A stretch of DNA of 64,000 nucleotides from Phaseolus vulgaris (lineage: Eukaryota > Streptophyta > Magnoliopsida > Fabales > Fabaceae), in assembly GCF_000499845.2 (NCBI RefSeq), contig NC_023759.2, positions 48,768,172 to 48,832,171 on the forward strand, read 5' to 3'. The notes under the pieces were generated by a model that was not told the DNA's origin, did no database searches, and saw nothing but the letters and a program-made list of their open reading frames with translations. A program made the position numbers and the translations under genes. Shown one piece after another: positions 35,765 to 46,625 of this stretch; the first letter of the stretch is position 1; every line of letters starts with the position of its first letter.

Positions 35765-36540
35765 AGGTTCCTTGCTTTTAGCCATTTTCTAATTCTGTTT
35801 GAAAACCGTTTCCCACTACTTTCCTTTCACCAATTAATATTTGTAAAACAAAAATTAGGCAATGATTTTTAATTTGATGTGAAAATAAAATTATATTAGT
35901 ATATACTTCTATTCCAGAAATTCATGAAGATAAAATATTCCTTTTAAGCTTATATATACTACTATAGCATCCTTGTCACCCTTTATGTTTTGAAAACTAA
36001 TTCATCAATTTGAAATTACAAGTAACAAAATTAAATTAAATTATAAAATATTTTATTAATTTTCTAATTATAATCAATAAAACATTTTCAATTTTATACG
36101 TAATTTTTTAGATAATAAAAACTATATATATATTATCATCACAATTATTATTTACATTGGAGTTATTTGTAATGTTTATGCTGATAATCAATATTATTAT
36201 TACTTTTACAATCATTATTATTGTTATTAGTATGTCGCCATTATTAATGTAATTGCAATGTTTGATAATACTGCATATAAATTTTCATATATGATAGAGA
36301 ATTTTTTTATCTAATTTATCTTGAAACTAAAAATTTGAAAGAATTTAATTTTAAAAGTAACAACTAAAATGATGGTAGATTAATAACTCTTGGGTTATTT
36401 TGTTGTTATTTATTAGAATGCAATTGGATTAATTTATGCACACCTATCTTAAAAATTTAATAATTTGTATTTAATGTAAAAGTAAGTGTATTTCCAAAGA
36501 TCATGCTTAAAATTTAAAACTCTAAAATAATATAAAAACA
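35765..36540. other. AT-rich spacer between divergent genes
   Basis: The intergenic region between the minus-strand thaumatin-like gene and the plus-strand hAT-like gene. Nothing beyond AT-rich, ATT-rich simple sequence (36120-36260) is visible. Confidence 0.6.
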
Positions 36541-36544
36541 GAAG

Positions 36545-37069
36545 ATTAGATTGAGGAGAAGAGGATGGGCACGAATATCGGTTTTCTCATTATTTGTTGG
36601 AAAACAAACCGGTCCGGCCAGCTACCTTTTACCGCCGAAACCGGATCTATTCGAAGCGAAGCCAACTCAACCGGACCCCTCTCTCTATGCCCTAACCGGT
36701 CTGTCCGGTCACATCTCCACGGTTCTCTTGGCTTCTCTCTTGGAGTCGGTTCATTCTCTCTTCCTATTCCTCTCTTCTCTTCCAATAATAAAAAAAAGCG
36801 ATTCATCAAACCGGGTATGCATATTTTCCTCTTTTCCACTCTCTCTATTTGGTTCTTCAATTTCCGTTTTTTTGTTGTCTCAAAACCAGACCCAGAAGCG
36901 TTAAGGATTTGATATTGAAAAAAGATTGCATCTTTGTTACAATTTGGCTCGGTGGAAAGTAAACACCGATTTGGGTCATGAGAAAGTGGTTGGTTTTGTT
37001 GCATTCACACTAATATGGCTGTTATGTTATTATTAATCTCTGAAATGGTGGCTGTGATTATAGGGAAAA
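36545..37069 (+). other. Probable 5'UTR exon and leader intron of the hAT-like gene
   Basis: The GC-richer stretch 36560-36810 (CCGG-rich, CT-rich) ends at a donor-like CCGG|GTATGC (about 36814). An acceptor TTATAG precedes GGAAAAATGGG at 37064, six bases before the start codon. The exon contains two overlapping open frames (Met at 36551 and 36565) that could act as upstream ORFs. This is inferred from composition and splice signals. Confidence 0.5.
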
Positions 37070-40034
37070 ATGGGTTCGAATCTGGAACCGGTGCCAATTA
37101 CATCCCAGAAACATGACCCGGCATGGAAACATGTTCAGATGTATAAGAATGGGGACAAGGTGCAGCTGAAGTGCATATATTGTCAGAAGATGTTCAAGGG
37201 TGGTGGGATTCATAGGATTAAGGAACACCTAGCTTGCCAGAAAGGGAATGCATCCACTTGCAGCCGTGTCCCCCATGATGTCAGGCTTCACATGCAGCAG
37301 AGTTTGGATGGGGTTGTGGTGAAGAAGAGGAGGAAGCAGAAGATCGAGGAGGAGATTATGAGTGTTAATCCTTTGACCACTGTTGTGAACTCGCTTCCCA
37401 ATAATAACCAGGTTGATGTCAATCAGGGGCTGCAGGCCATTGGAGTGGACCACAATTCAAGTTTGGTAGTGAATCCTGGTGAAGGAATGAGTAAGAATAT
37501 GGAAAGGAGGAAGAAGATGAGAGCTAGTAAGAATCCTGCAGCAATTTATGCAAATTCGGAGGGTGTTGTTGCTGTGGAGAAGAATGGATTGTTTCCCAAA
37601 AGGGTGGACAATCACATTCATATGGCGATTGGTCGGTTTTTGTATGACATTGGTGCACCTTTTGATGCCGTGAACTCAGTCTATTTTCATGAAATGGTTG
37701 ATGCAATTTCTTCAAGGGGGGCGGGTTTCGAGCGGCCCTCGCATCATGAACTTCGGGGTTGGATCCTGAAGAACTCTGTGGAGGAAGTGAAGAATGATAT
37801 AGATAGATGCAAGATGACTTGGGGTAGGACTGGCTGTTCCATTTTGGTTGATCAATGGGCAACAGAAACTGGGAGAGTACTGATAAGCTTTTTGGCTTAT
37901 TGTCCTGAAGGCGTTGTCTTTTTGAAATCTATGGATGCGACTGAGATTTCAACTTCTGCAGATTTTCTGTATGACATGATAAAACAAGTAGTAGATGAAG
38001 TTGGAGTCGGGCAAGTGCTGCAAGTGATTACGTCTGGTGAAGAACAATATGCTGTTGCTGGTAGACGGCTGACCGACACTTTTCCCACCCTTTATTGGAG
38101 CCCTTCTGCTGCTCATTGCATTGATTTCATACTTGAAGATTTTGGAAATCTTGAGTGGATTAGTGCAGTGATTGAACAAGCTAAATCTGTAACAAGATTT
38201 GTGTACAATTACAGTGCAATTTTGATTATGGTTAAAAGGTATACGTTAGGGAATGATATTGTGGATCCATCTTTTTCACAATTTGCAACAAACTTTACCA
38301 CATTGAAACGGATGGTTGATCTTAAACACAATTTACAGGCCTTGGTGACTTCTCAGGAGTGGGCAGATTGCCCATATTCAAAGAAATCAGCAGGGCTTGA
38401 AATGTTAGATTGCCTAAGCAGTCAAACATTTTGGTCCTCGTGTGACATGATTGTTCGTCTAACAGCCCCTCTCTTAAAAGTTCTGAGAATAGCTAGTAGT
38501 GAGATGAGACCTGCAATGGGATACATTTATGCTGGAATATACCGGGCAAAAGAAGCAATTAAAAAAGCTCTCGGTAAGAGGGAGGAATACATGGTGTACT
38601 GGAATATTATACATCATAGATGGGAAAGGCTGTGGCATCATCCTCTTCACGCTGCTGGATTCTACCTTAATCCAAAGTTCTTCTATAGTATTCAAGGAGA
38701 TATTCACAGTCAGATTGTCTCAGGAATGTTTGACTGCATAGAGAGATTGGTATCTGATACAAGAATCCAAGATAAAATTATCAAAGAGATAAACTTGTAT
38801 AAGTCTGCTGCAGGTGACTTTGGGAGAAAGATGGCAGTGAGAGCAAGAGATAATCTGCTTCCTTGTAAGAGTAGCATACACATCTGTTATATTGTGATTT
38901 AACTTTCTCAAGTCTAAGTAACTTAATTGAAAAAATGAATTAGAATCTATTCATAGTATGAAAGTAGTAATAGTATAAGAATGCTGGTGTAAAAACCGAT
39001 AAGATGAAAGAGGACAAAATTTGACTTTGGCATGATGACCAATGCTGTAGAATTTGAAGTAGAATTTTTTGTTGTCTGAAAGTTCTGCACAAAGTACTTG
39101 TAGTTTAAGAATCACTGGCAGCGTAGTTCTTTTGAAATTTTGCCCTGATGAAATCTTTCTGGAGTCGACAGCTAGATTCTATTTGACTTCTATGCTTGAT
39201 AATTTACATTTTCCTTACATAAGACTTACATATGCTATTTTTGCAGCTGAATGGTGGTCAACATATGGAGGAGGCTGCCCTAACTTATCACGGTTAGCAA
39301 TTCGTATTCTCAGCCAAACATCCAGTGTGATGTCCTGCAAGAGAAACCAGATTCCTTTTGAACAAATAGTCAACACAAGGAATTATATAGAGCGCCAACA
39401 CCTTACCGATCTTGTCTTTGTTCACTGCAATTTACGATTAAGACAAATGTGAGCTTAAACTGTTGTACATTGAATATTGATGGTTTGTTTTAATGCAGTT
39501 GCCAATTGAAGGGAATTATTATAATGTTTAACTTTTCTTTCAGGTTTACGAGCAAAGATCAAGATTTTAGTGATCCCCTATCATTTGACACCATTAGTTA
39601 TGTTGATGAGTGGATTAGGCCAAGGGATTTATACATAGACGAGTATGGGAACTCAGATTGGATGGCATTGGATCCATCTTCAGTTAACACAATGCTTTTA
39701 AGGCCTTTAAATGATGAAGCTGAAGAATTGGATGAAGGTACACTACATGTGCTTAGGATCTGTTTGGACAAGTCTCTCTTTAAACACCTACAGAAAAGTA
39801 AAATAAGAAGAAAAAATTAAATGAACTTATATGTGAGTAGACTGTAGCTTATAAAGAATTTAATTTCTTTTTGTTATTTTTATTTCCTAAAGTATTTATA
39901 AAATATTGTGCGGTAGAAAATGATACTAACGAACATGTTTTCAACTGATTGTAGGGTTTGATGATGATGAAATTTTCAGTTGTGGAAAAGATAGTGAGGA
40001 TGAAAACACTGTTGAAAAGTTGGTAAACCAATAG
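37070..40034 (+). CDS. Domesticated hAT-transposase-like protein (BED finger, DUF659, hAT dimerisation), 756 aa
   Basis: Exons 37070-38864, 39247-39448, 39544-39737 and 39955-40034 join in frame (2271 bp). Residues 15-60 form a BED-type zinc finger (C35, C38, H48, H53/C56; preceded by DPAWKHV). Residues about 220-370 are DUF659, the hAT catalytic core. Exon 2 (about 599-666) is the hAT C-terminal dimerisation segment (EWWSTYGGGCPNLSRLAIRI). The C-terminus is acidic (DEGFDDDEIFSCGKDSEDE). The first catalytic Asp is kept (LVDQW, D261). The second conserved Asp position reads VITSGEEQY, so cut-and-paste activity is unlikely. No terminal repeats flank the gene and it has regular introns, matching the conserved plant family of exapted hAT proteins (At3g22220/At4g15020 type), thought to be nuclear DNA-binding regulators. 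Confidence 0.9.
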
Positions 40035-41814
40035 CAAATTATCAGAGAGAATAACCATGCATTTGTTTGTTGATCAGTGTTGATAGCTTCCCACATTATT
40101 GCCTAATTCAGAAAAGGTGTTTCCATTGTTTCCAAGTTATTAATGTTGGAAGAAGATGGAGGGAGATTGAGGAGGTTCTTGGTAGACAAGTGAGGAGCAT
40201 CCAGCATCCTATTTATCGATATGTATATGTGTGTATGTATGTGTATATATATGTATATGTGTATGTATATATATATATATATGTATATGTATATGTATGT
40301 ATATACACGTATGAATTGACATGATTTGCAATGTTCTTGTACAGTTAGTCACATTACATCTGCTGTATTTAATAGTTTTGCTAATTTTCTTGCCTTCTAG
40401 AGTGTACAGCTATTGCAAACTGAAATAAATGAAAAGGAGAGTGACCATTTGAACCTTCAATTTCTTTTTTGGCTAAGATTCGTCTTTTATGAAGTACTGT
40501 AATACATTATCACAGTTAAACAAGTTCATGAGTATTTTCACTTCAATAATTTTCTCACACACATACACTAGGTTTATATTTTGATTTACTCTGAATAAAT
40601 TATCATCTTAAAAAGGTTCAAATATATTTGTATTTTTTTAAATACATTTAGTTAATATAATTCATACTATAATTTTAATGAGTTATATTACAAAAAGTGA
40701 TATTGTATAAGTTTGATAATTTTATAACAAAAAATGCATTATGAAAAGTAGGAGAAATCTTTAAATAAGAATAAAAAAGTTGTATGATAAATGATTGAGA
40801 TTTTGACTAAGAAAACATGGGACTAGTACTACTGCATAGGAGCCAAATACAAGTTTGAACCAAAACACATACAGTTATTATAATATTTTGTTTTATTACT
40901 TTCAGAGTTTGTTATTTATCATTTTTAAATAAATTGTAAAATTATATTTGATTTTAAAATTCATATATAAATAAAGTAAAAAATAAATAAATTTCCAGAT
41001 TATCTTAAAAGTAAATTTAAAATAATTTAAATTTAATATTCCATTCAAATTAAACAGGTTACTCTCCCAGCTAAAAAAGTCTGTTTGTGAGGGTGTTAAT
41101 GGGGAAATACAGGTTCAGTTTTTCAAACTTTAGATTGGGTTTAATTCGAAAACAAGCAAATTCTGCTGTTTATGTTCAAGTAAAAGTGTTTAATGTAGTG
41201 TTTAATTATGATAATTTTTAATTTATTCTACCTTATATTCAAGATATTGTATAAAATAAAACAAATACTAATTAATTCCTAAACATCATAAATCGTAAAT
41301 ACTTATTACTACTTCTCACTTCGGATAATTTTTTTCATAAATATTTTAAAGAAGTATTTTTTTTATAAAAGAAATTAATTTATACATGAATTAAAAATAT
41401 ATTTTTGTAAATGTTAGTATGATTATCAAATATTTTTTCATAAACATATTATTTCGAATAAAACAAGAAGAGTAATTAATATGAGAATAAATTAAAAAAT
41501 AATAATTAATACTATATTAAAATGAAAAGTTTATTGCTCAAGTTTAAATTTGTTAAAAAAGTTAAAATTAACGCTGTAACAGAAAAAGCAATTTTTAATT
41601 CATAAATAAATTATTTTAATTTATTAATAAACTTATTTCATTTTTTAAGAAGTGTTGGAAGTCTTAACAGTATATGTCCTAAATAAACAAACAAATTTCA
41701 TTAATATAAAAAAGATAATCATTCAAGTCAAGACAATAGGCAGAGAAGAGAATCTTTTGACCCTTTAATTCCAACTAATTGAAAATTAGTAATTTAACTG
41801 TCTTTTTTGTCCCT
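40035..41814. other. Spacer with microsatellite
   Basis: The 3'UTR of the hAT-like gene, then AT-rich spacer. The only clear structure is the GTATAT-type microsatellite at 40219-40308. Confidence 0.6.
40219..40308. repeat. Compound (TA)n/(GTAT)n microsatellite
   Basis: 90 bp of alternating ATGTATAT, GTGTATGT and a run of ten TA units, in the probable 3'UTR of the hAT-like gene. Confidence 0.9.
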
Positions 41815-43809
41815 TTACCGGCCACCGGAAAGTGAAAGCGACGACGGCACGTCATCACCCACCGACGACCACGGCGAATACGAATGCAACTCTCCATAGC
41901 AGCCACCACCACCATCCACCACCGCCGGCGGAGGCGCCACCTCCATCTCCAAGTACCTCACCACCTGCCTCATGCTGGGCCTCTTCTCCGGTGCCTCCGC
42001 GGAACACAACAATCCCACTTTGATCACCATCAAAACTTCCACCTCATCAAACACATTACCCAACCTGGAGTCCACCACCGCCAGCGGCGCCCCCATGCGC
42101 CACCGCTCCCAGACCCAGTCCACCAGCACCAGCTCCTCCGGCAACGCCTTCATGTCGATGGGTCTTCTCCCACACACCACCTCCAACAACAATGCTCCGA
42201 AGGCGTAAACATCAGAACTGGTGGTGGGTTTCCCCGTTCGTGTGAGTTCAGGTGCAAGGTACCCCATCGTTCCCACCACACGTGTGGTGCTAGGGTTTGC
42301 ACCATGCTCATAAAGCTTGGCCAACCCAAAATCCCCCAACCTCCCATTCATCTCGTTATCCAGCAAAACGTTCCCAGCTTTGACGTCTCTGTGAATCACC
42401 GTCTGTTCCCACTCCTCATGCAAATACACCAACCCCAAACCCACCCCTTTTATTATCTTAAACCTTTCCTCCCATGTCAGTATTTTCTTCGGTTGATCGA
42501 ACAAGTATCTGTCCAAGCTTCCATTTTTCATGAAATCGTACACAAGTAGAAGGTCGTTTTGTTTCCGACACCAACCCAGTAACTGTACGAGGTTCCTGTG
42601 TCGGAGTCTTCCTATGGTTGATACTTCAGACACAAACTCCTGCACACGTTGTTTAGATTCGTGGGAGATTCGCTTCACCGCGATTTCCATGTGGGTCTTC
42701 GGGAGAACCCCTTTGTAGACGCGACCGGACCCTCCAAACCCGAGGAGGTTCTTGTCTTTGAAACACTTCGTGGCTTTGTGCAGCTCTTTGTACGGGAATC
42801 TGTGCGGCCCAACAACGTCCCTCTCCCAAGCTTCGATTACTTCGGTGTTCTTCATCCTTCTGAATAGGTAACACGCCAGAGAAATTGCGGCGAGTGTTAG
42901 AATGAATGAAAGGGAGAGTCCTAAGATTAAGTGGTTTTGAGTTTTGTTAGGGACAGAGAGCGATGGGAGGTTGTGCAAGGAAAGGGTTTTGGCCTCTCCG
43001 TTTATTTTGAAGCTCCAACCAAAAATATAGTGTGTGCTTGCTAGTAACCCTGTTGAAGCAGAGAACCCCACGTACATGGAATCTTGGAGAATTGGTGAGA
43101 GATCTACTTTGTATTTTAAAATTGGGTAAGTGGGTTTGGAGGAAGTTGGGGAGAGTCTAACCTCCAATTGGTTATTTGATGAATCATAATCAACCCATGC
43201 TTGTATCACTTTACCACTCTTCAAACTCAGGTTTTGTTTATTGGCTGAGTCCTCAGGGAAAAACGCAGCTTCCACGGATTTGTTGGATACCATGTTGTTG
43301 AGGTTGACACCAACATGGTTGTCATTGATGTCCTCGAACTCGAAGTCTTGGACGGTATCGAACTCCACTGCAAAAAGGTGGTTTGAGAAATTCCCCAGTT
43401 CTTTTGGGTTGAGGAGGCCCAAGTACTGGCTCGGGTACGCGTTCGCGAGGGACGCGGAGCGCGAAATGGTGAAGGCAAAACCGTGGCCACCGAGTTTTGG
43501 GTACTGAGGGATGATTGCAAATGCAAAAGCAGTGGAAAAGGAGAAAAGTTTTGTGTCGGTGGAAGAGCTTTTGTTGGTGTGCTTGAACTGAATTGGAGTT
43601 GGATAAAACGCGTGCCCAATTACTCTCTGAGTGTTGTTTGTTAAACGAAGCAAGCCCTTGTGCTCAATCACTGCTCCTCCGTTTAAGGCCATGTTGGTGG
43701 CAGAAGCACCACCGAATCCGTTGAAGAAAAACTCTTGAGACTTTGCAATGTCTGTGACCAGAAGAAGGGTCAAAACACACACAAGCACAAGTGTTCTGGT
43801 TTTGGCCAT
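41815..43809 (-). CDS. L-type lectin receptor-like kinase (LecRK, clade IV/S.4-like), intronless, 664 aa
   Basis: Signal peptide [19 protein letters not shown], then a legume-lectin domain (about residues 24-275: [34 protein letters not shown] with metal-ligand D and N positions, [16 protein letters not shown]). One membrane span lies at about 293-317 ([20 protein letters not shown]). The Ser/Thr kinase domain (about 352-630) has [12 protein letters not shown], catalytic K379 (AVKRI), HRDVKAGN (473-480) and DFGLAKL (D493). It is an RD kinase with every key residue, so probably active. Such kinases sit in the plasma membrane and sense extracellular ligands or wall contact. An in-frame Met 27 codons upstream exists, but the chosen start directly begins the signal peptide. 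Single-exon structure fits LecRKs. Confidence 0.9.
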   Translation of the reverse strand: MAKTRTLVLVCVLTLLLVTDIAKSQEFFFNGFGGASATNMALNGGAVIEHKGLLRLTNNTQRVIGHAFYPTPIQFKHTNKSSSTDTKLFSFSTAFAFAIIPQYPKLGGHGFAFTISRSASLANAYPSQYLGLLNPKELGNFSNHLFAVEFDTVQDFEFEDINDNHVGVNLNNMVSNKSVEAAFFPEDSANKQNLSLKSGKVIQAWVDYDSSNNQLEVRLSPTSSKPTYPILKYKVDLSPILQDSMYVGFSASTGLLASTHYIFGWSFKINGEAKTLSLHNLPSLSVPNKTQNHLILGLSLSFILTLAAISLACYLFRRMKNTEVIEAWERDVVGPHRFPYKELHKATKCFKDKNLLGFGGSGRVYKGVLPKTHMEIAVKRISHESKQRVQEFVSEVSTIGRLRHRNLVQLLGWCRKQNDLLLVYDFMKNGSLDRYLFDQPKKILTWEERFKIIKGVGLGLVYLHEEWEQTVIHRDVKAGNVLLDNEMNGRLGDFGLAKLYEHGANPSTTRVVGTMGYLAPELTRTGKPTTSSDVYAFGALLLEVVCGRRPIDMKALPEELVLVDWVWERWRMGAPLAVVDSRLGNVFDEVEVLMVIKVGLLCSAEAPEKRPSMRQVVRYLEMEVAPPPAVVDGGGGCYGELHSYSPWSSVGDDVPSSLSLSGGR

Positions 43810-43959
43810 CACGAGGCAGAGCAACCAAAAAACTTGTACACAAATGTTACGTACTTCATGCTGTTTGTAAGAATCATTAAGTAAGCTCAAATGAATAGTG
43901 CTCTGTGCTGTGAGGTGCTATTCAAGAGTGTGTGTGGATTATAAACTGAAACGTGGTTA

Positions 43960-46440
43960 CTATTTCATGATTCATTTCTCTCACATGTTTGGTGTTTACC
44001 ACGGATTGTGACTTAACACAGCTTTACCATTTTGAATATCATCATCATCATCGTCCACTTCCACTTCAATTCTTTTTTTGTATCAGCTTTACACAATTTA
44101 TTTTATGTGTTGGTATTTCCTCTTATGGTCCTTTTCCCTTATAATTTGTCATCCACTATGAATTTGTTTGCATGTAGGCTTTATATGGAGAATTGTCTAG
44201 CTGAACGTGGATAGCATGTGAATATTTGATGTCAAATGTTTTTCTTTACCACTTGCATGGATCAGAACTTTGTCTCTTTTTCTTAATTTTTAAATTACAG
44301 TGATATTAAAATAACATGATGGAAAGTTGAATAGCTTATTATCATGATTTATAATTTGATATGCAAGAGTGTGATTCTGGATTATATGTTTAAGAGTGTG
44401 AGATATAATTAAATATGGAGCATCTCCAACTCAGCAAAGAAAGCTGTGATTTTCTGGGGCTTGTCTTCTGGTTTAAGTGATACCATGAAAGTCAGAACAT
44501 GCAGGTAACTTAACATAAAAATAATATAATGGTTTACTCTATAAAACAAGATGAACTACAGAAGCAGAATAAAAAAAACTAATTTCTGGATTTTGCAAGT
44601 TGATTGAAATCAAATTTAATTGTGATAATCAAATTATACAAACATGTGTATAATTTTCTTTATAATGTATAAACCCTAAACTCTAATCCAAATTAGCCCA
44701 AATATGCTAGTTCTATCAAATTGCACTCCTTTTCTATTCGTGACAAATTTGACTACCTCCACCAAATTTGAGTGCTTGCACTAATGCTCCCTCACGTCAT
44801 AAGTGAAATAGAGAAAAAGAGTAAAACTAAAAAATGGAGAATAAAAATAAGATGCAAAAAGGTGTTTAAATGGAGAGAAAAAAGAAAAAAAAACATTCTT
44901 TCACTTATTTAAAATGAGTAAAAATTAATAAATAATGAAATTATTTTCACATTACTTAAAAATTAGTTTAAACAACACACTCTTATCATTAAACTACATA
45001 TTATTTTCAATTTTTTATGTATAAAATGATTACACCTTTTTAAAAAAATAAAAAAAATATGTAGAAAAAAAATATCAATCATCTTCCTTATTACATGCCA
45101 ATTGAAGGGGAGGGGAGATACTTATGAATCCCAAAAATACCATTTTTTTTTCATACAAAAAGTGAATATTTCTATAAAATCTTTTCCATTTCTTTTTCCT
45201 CTAATTGTATAGACACAAATAATGAGAAAGTGACCCATCACTAGTGCTCTTCACTATTCTCTAGCTGTTGGAGAAACTTAGTCTTATCTAGTCACCATTT
45301 CCATGCATATCAACTATATAGCCTAGCCCTCCCTCTACTCATTTATGCCTGCAATTTTCTTCTTGTTGCTTTATGGCAACTTTTAATTTAGACATTTTTA
45401 GATATTTATTCACCCTTTGTACAACAAGAGGAAAAACATTAGAGTTTCATTGTATCATAAAAGAATTATCAATTAATTGTATATAAAAAAATTATAAAAC
45501 CATCATTTTTAGCTACAGAAGGTAGGTTTCTCAAACAACAAAGTCTTGTTCCTATTCAGGACTATCTCCTCCTATTCTCATTTTCCCTTAAAATTTAAAG
45601 GAATGATATTAAGACATCTTAAACACATATTTTTCTTCTATTATTTTTTTCTCTCTCGATCATATCATATTATATCACCTTTGTTCTCATATTTTTCTCT
45701 CATTTTCCTAAGTAATAGGATTTAGGGTGTCCAACAATTATTTTGTGAAATTTAATATCCACTATTTATTTATTTGCTCCTGGAAGAGATGTATATAGGA
45801 ATATGGATGACCTGTAAATGTGATGTCAAGAGGTCCTTTCTTTTAAATTTACACAGAACAGACCCTTTTTTTTCTGCTTTGATTTTTAACTTTTAAACTC
45901 AAAGTAATATGGGTGCACAATAGAGTTGCTTGATTTTTTTATGACCTTGATGTTCTCTTGCATTGGTTTTCAAAATCTTGTTTAGAAGGATTTTTTTTTC
46001 TTGAAGGAAAAAATTTACAGCATTCTCATTGTCTGTTATATACTTCTGTATCAACTGTGTGCGTTTTTCAAATGATTATTTCCAGTAGTGTCAATGATTT
46101 TCCAAACTTAATCACTTTCTAGCAATGTTTGGTATTCATGTTCAAGGTGCATTAAATTTGAAAGGTATACAAGAAATCATATTGAACAATGTTTTTCTTT
46201 TCGTATTTCAATTTGTAATGTTTATGATTTGTGATGTTCTCTTAACAGTTTATTATCTGAACTTGGAAGATGAAGCTGTAGTGACAGACAAAAATATAAA
46301 GAAGAATCAAGAATATAGGACAAAAGGAAAAGGCACCAAATTCATTAAGTGCAAACTGTAACCAAAATTATAGAGGACAGTCCAATAAGAAACATGGTAA
46401 AATTATTTCAAACTTAGCATCTTCTCTTTGCACACAACAC
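43960..46440. other. Intergenic spacer
   Basis: Between the lectin kinase and Rubisco activase. AT-rich, no gene or repeat family recognised; a short open frame at 46125-46361 resembles no protein. Confidence 0.6.
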
Positions 46441-46450
46441 ATTGAGAATG

Positions 46451-46533
46451 CTAAGAATGTAATACACTGTTGCTAGCACTTGGACCAGCACAGCCATCAG
46501 GGACAGAAATATTTACTTGTCGGGTTGCTTTGC
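46451..46533 (-). other. Vestigial alpha-type C-terminal exon of Rubisco activase
   Basis: After acceptor TGTGCAG on the minus strand the frame reads (G)KATRQVNISVPDGCAGPSAS NSVLHS, stop. The first part matches the start of the redox-regulated extension of the long (alpha) activase isoform (typically GKAAQQV…VPEGCTDPSA). One of its two cysteines is kept; the rest is replaced by an unrelated short tail with an early stop. It lies about 80 bp past the short-form stop codon. A 3'UTR exon or relic is likelier than an active alternative exon. Confidence 0.55.
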
Positions 46534-46625
46534 CTGCACATAAAACAATTCAAGAATTTCATATCAAAGTGAGATTATTGTTGCAAGTTGAAGGAAGATT
46601 AAGCTAGATGCAAACCTTCAATGAT

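Noticed and set aside
41884..42549. 221-codon open frame on the plus strand opposite the lectin kinase C-terminus
   Set aside because: It is His/Pro/Arg-rich shadow coding from the GC-rich kinase sequence, with no domain; the kinase frame is clearly real.
46125..46361. 78-codon plus-strand frame
   Set aside because: Ile/Leu/Lys-rich composition of AT-rich DNA and no similarity to a known protein.
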